Positions 5,755-7,639 of a DNA stretch of 7,639 nt are shown here, one piece after another (within the stretch, counting starts at the first letter, position 1; every line of letters begins with the position of its first letter). The DNA is taken from positions 1-7,639 of the forward strand of contig JAUVFC010000079.1 in NCBI GenBank assembly GCA_030594505.1, given 5' to 3'. The notes beneath the pieces were generated by a model. That model was not told where the DNA came from. It made no database searches and was given only the letters and a program-made list of their open reading frames with translations. This stretch comes from Desulfobacterales bacterium. Lineage in GTDB: Bacteria > Desulfobacterota > Desulfobacteria > Desulfobacterales > C00003106. The position numbers were made by a program, and so were the translations under genes.

Positions 5755-6709
5755 ACCCCCAAAGGGATTGATATGTCCGCTCGTGAGCCCACTCAAAGGC
5801 TCCCGCGTGGATACCGCTTCTTTGCAGAGACTTATAGAGCATATATTGGGGGGGCGTGTGGATGCGGTTCTTCTTAATGGGCCGGTTTGGGGAGAGGGGA
5901 TAGCGCTTTCAAGGGAAGAGCGTTTGAACCTGGTGGAAGCCGCCCTTGATATTGTAAGGGGACGCTGTCCCGTCTTGATATCTATAACAGGCAATACCGC
6001 TAAGGAGACAAGTCTTATTGTTTCAGAGCTTGATCACCTGATTTATCGATATAACTATCCCGGCCCCATTTTTTTTGTTGACACCCCGATTTGTTACCAC
6101 AGCAACCGTCATCTCCCTCAGTTTTATAAGGCCCTTGCGCTGGAGACCTCTTTTGAATTTATTCTTTACAACAATCCTTCTTTAGTGCATCGTTTCAAGA
6201 AATCGATGTATCATAAAAACATTCGTACCAGCGTCTTGAAAAAACTTTCCGAAAACAACCGGATCGCCGGTCTTATATTCACCGGCAGAATGAAACGCTC
6301 TCTTGACTATCAACAGGCTGTTCGGTATCATCAGCGTTTCAGGATATATGATGGCGACGAGAAGAATTTTCTTGACCGTCCAAGTTCCAGCGGCGTACTG
6401 GCGGGCGGCAGCAATTTTCTCCCTGCAGCCTGGCGAGAGATCACGTATTCTTCTTTAAATATCTATGATACGCAGAGGACCTATTCCGACCACATTTATC
6501 AGATATGGGAAGCCGGGAATATGCTCCGTAATTTTTACAACTTCTATTGTAAAGAGCCGGCAGCCATCGTGAAACAGATTTTGCAGATCATGGGTATCAT
6601 CTCAGACGGGCGGACTGTTGAATCAAGTGGGGGACTGAGTAATTCTAAGGTAGAGGATATCAAAGAGTTATTAAAGAAACATAATATAAGAGCCTCTTGC
6701 AAAATGTAG
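5735..6709 (+). CDS. Dihydrodipicolinate synthase / N-acetylneuraminate lyase superfamily protein, atypical active site
   Basis: A 324-residue TIM-barrel protein recognisably of the DapA/NanA class-I aldolase superfamily. PKGLICPLVSPL near residue 10 matches the first strand and LSREERLNLVEAAL the first long helix. ILYNNPS holds the conserved tyrosine (Y145), and GVLAGGSNFLP (220-230) matches the G.iS...N..P segment. Two catalytic hallmarks differ. The GTTGE motif reads VWGE, and the Schiff-base lysine of the GIK motif appears replaced (AGLIFTG, I181), so it probably does not do standard Schiff-base aldol chemistry. The start is uncertain. ATG 5735 lies about 11 bases after AGGTGA, while GTG 5720 and ATG 5741 are alternatives. 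It overlaps kdsD by 20 bases, which implies coexpression and possibly a role in sugar-acid or cell-surface sugar metabolism (inference). The last residues, CKM and the stop, lie in the first BIME-like repeat. Confidence 0.8.
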   Translation: MEMQSAEPPKGLICPLVSPLKGSRVDTASLQRLIEHILGGRVDAVLLNGPVWGEGIALSREERLNLVEAALDIVRGRCPVLISITGNTAKETSLIVSELDHLIYRYNYPGPIFFVDTPICYHSNRHLPQFYKALALETSFEFILYNNPSLVHRFKKSMYHKNIRTSVLKKLSENNRIAGLIFTGRMKRSLDYQQAVRYHQRFRIYDGDEKNFLDRPSSSGVLAGGSNFLPAAWREITYSSLNIYDTQRTYSDHIYQIWEAGNMLRNFYNFYCKEPAAIVKQILQIMGIISDGRTVESSGGLSNSKVEDIKELLKKHNIRASCKM

Positions 6710-6826
6710 TGCGGCCCTTTAGGGCTGCATATTGAGCAAGGCTAAAGCCTTGCGCTACAAATTGCAAAATGTAGTGCGGCCCTTTAGGGCTGCATGTTGA
6801 GCAAGGCTAAAGCCTTGCGCTACAAA
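6697..6826. repeat. Two tandem 65-bp copies of a BIME-like double-hairpin (inverted REP pair)
   Basis: Copy 1 is 6697-6761 and copy 2 is 6762-6826, identical except for A6731 versus G6796. Each copy holds two hairpins. In copy 1 these are TGCGGCCCT/AGGGCTGCA (6710-6729, one G-U pair, TT loop) and GCAAGGCT/AGCCTTGC (6736-6753, perfect, AA loop). They are flanked by TGTAG (6705-6709) and CTACA (6755-6759), which can close a three-way junction. Read outward-in on each strand, every hairpin is preceded by GTAG, the tetranucleotide found at the foot of REP sequences mobilised by REP-associated tyrosine transposases (RAYTs). This matches a bacterial interspersed mosaic element. No transposase gene is in the window. 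There is no T-run, so termination is not implied. Confidence 0.75.
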
Positions 6827-6830
6827 ATAT

Positions 6831-6837
6831 AGGAGGT
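6831..6837 (+). promoter_or_regulatory. Strong ribosome binding site for the PAS kinase
   Basis: AGGAGGT, a near-perfect Shine-Dalgarno sequence, lies five bases before the ATG at 6843 and starts four bases after the last repeat copy. It fixes the start of the partial kinase gene. Confidence 0.85.
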
Positions 6838-6842
6838 TAACA

Positions 6843-7639
6843 ATGGTCTGCAAAACAACCTCCGGAGAACCGGAACAGATGGGAAGATCTTTGAAAAAGA
6901 CTACAGACATGCCCCGGGATGATATGCTCAACACGTCTGAAAGAAGATATCGCTATCTATATGAATACGCACCTGATATGTATCATACCTTGAATATGGA
7001 AGGGGCTATCATTGATTGTAACAGGGCATGGACAAAAAAAACAGGCTACCTCAAGGATGAGATTGTCGGCAAGCCGGTGTGCTCATTTTTTACAGAGAGT
7101 TCGCGGGACGCATTTTGTCAGGAATTCCCGGATATAGTCAAAGAAGAAGAGGTAAGTGAGATTGAAAGGGACCTGGTTACTAAGGACGGAAAGGTTATGA
7201 ACGTGGTTGTCGAGGCTGTCCGTGTTTTCGATGAAGAGGACAACACGACCAAGTTTCTGGTCCTTATGCGCGATATTACAAAACGCAAAAAGGCGGAACG
7301 CGCATTAAGACGGCTAAACCGTTATCTCGAGCAAAAACACGAAGAAACAAGACGATTATCGAGAAGATTGATCTCGCTGTTGGAACGGGACCGACATAAG
7401 CTGGCAATGGAGCTTCATGATCAGGTAGGACAGTTCCTTACCAGTGTCAAGATGGATGTGGAGATGCTCGCAAACCGGATTGAACGCACTGACCAGGGAT
7501 TGCAAGAGCAAGTCAGAGAGATAGAAAAAAGGATTGCCGCATCAATACGGGAGGTGAAAAATATTTGTCACGGGCTTCATCCGAGTACGCTGGACACCAT
7601 AGGTCTGTTGCCCTCTATACAAGTGGTAGTCGATGACGC
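6843..7639 (+). CDS. PAS-domain sensor histidine kinase, HisKA_3/NarL-partner type (3' end beyond window)
   Basis: An open frame of 265 codons runs off the window without a stop. Residues 1-34 are polar with no signal peptide or membrane segment, so the sensor is cytoplasmic. Residues 35-148 form a PAS domain (YLYEYAPDMYHTLNMEG, NRAWTKKTGYLKDEIVGK, then VLMRDITKRKKAE, the usual PAS exit). A coiled-coil linker follows (150-180), then a HisKA_3 dimerisation and phosphoacceptor domain, ERDRHKLAMELHDQVGQ, with phosphorylated histidine H192. HGLHPSTLDTIGLLPSI (243-259) is the conserved segment leading into the HATPase domain, which is cut off. Such kinases normally phosphorylate NarL/FixJ-type regulators carrying an HTH domain, often encoded next door. 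The signal sensed cannot be told. It is separated from the aldolase-like gene by the BIME-like repeats and is probably an independent unit. Confidence 0.92.
   Translation, partial: MVCKTTSGEPEQMGRSLKKTTDMPRDDMLNTSERRYRYLYEYAPDMYHTLNMEGAIIDCNRAWTKKTGYLKDEIVGKPVCSFFTESSRDAFCQEFPDIVKEEEVSEIERDLVTKDGKVMNVVVEAVRVFDEEDNTTKFLVLMRDITKRKKAERALRRLNRYLEQKHEETRRLSRRLISLLERDRHKLAMELHDQVGQFLTSVKMDVEMLANRIERTDQGLQEQVREIEKRIAASIREVKNICHGLHPSTLDTIGLLPSIQVVVDD

Noticed and set aside
6697..6826. CRISPR-like repeats or a tRNA-like cloverleaf
   Set aside because: The two 65-bp copies are directly adjacent with no spacers, so it is not CRISPR. The folded form lacks a tRNA length, anticodon arm and T-loop consensus.
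6710..6830. Intrinsic terminator after the aldolase-like gene
   Set aside because: The hairpins are strong, but no T-run follows any of the four stems. Rho-independent termination is not supported on the plus strand.

Overview
The window reads as a dense, all-plus-strand stretch from a Gram-negative bacterium. Arabinose-5-phosphate isomerase (first step towards Kdo, the LPS inner-core sugar) shows an LPS outer membrane. The DUF47/PiT pair, the YhaM-type OB-HD nuclease and the PAS-HisKA_3 kinase suggest a deltaproteobacterium (Desulfobacterota). That placement is inference from gene style and is not proven.

Layout. (1) 18-2053, a phosphate-uptake block: a receiver-only response regulator, a PhoU-like DUF47 protein and a PiT-type phosphate transporter, separated by gaps of 16 and 4 bases. 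(2) 2100-4575, a nucleotide/RNA turnover block: an HD-domain 5'-deoxynucleotidase-like protein, SurE, and a YhaM-like OB-fold/HD 3'-5' exoribonuclease that overlaps surE by 4 bases. The last is broken by a -1 frameshift near 4007-4030. (3) 4768-6709, a sugar block: kdsD (SIS plus two CBS domains), overlapped by a dihydrodipicolinate-synthase/NAL-superfamily gene whose Schiff-base lysine appears to be missing. (4) 6697-6826, two 65-bp tandem copies, differing at one base, of a double-hairpin element. It looks like a pair of inverted REP sequences (BIME-like), each hairpin headed by GTAG. (5) 6843 to the end, the start of a PAS sensor histidine kinase of the NarL-partner (HisKA_3) type, cut by the window edge.

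The genes themselves are mostly ordinary housekeeping functions. The unusual content is the frameshifted nuclease, the lysine-less aldolase-fold protein and the intergenic repeats. Besides the BIME-like pair, three other spacers carry short-period (7- or 8-nt) degenerate arrays. Two of these are clearly arranged as inverted arms, and one overlaps the upstream gene's stop codon. I see no tRNA, rRNA, CRISPR array, transposase or convincing intrinsic terminator. No spacer without a gene exceeds 300 bases.
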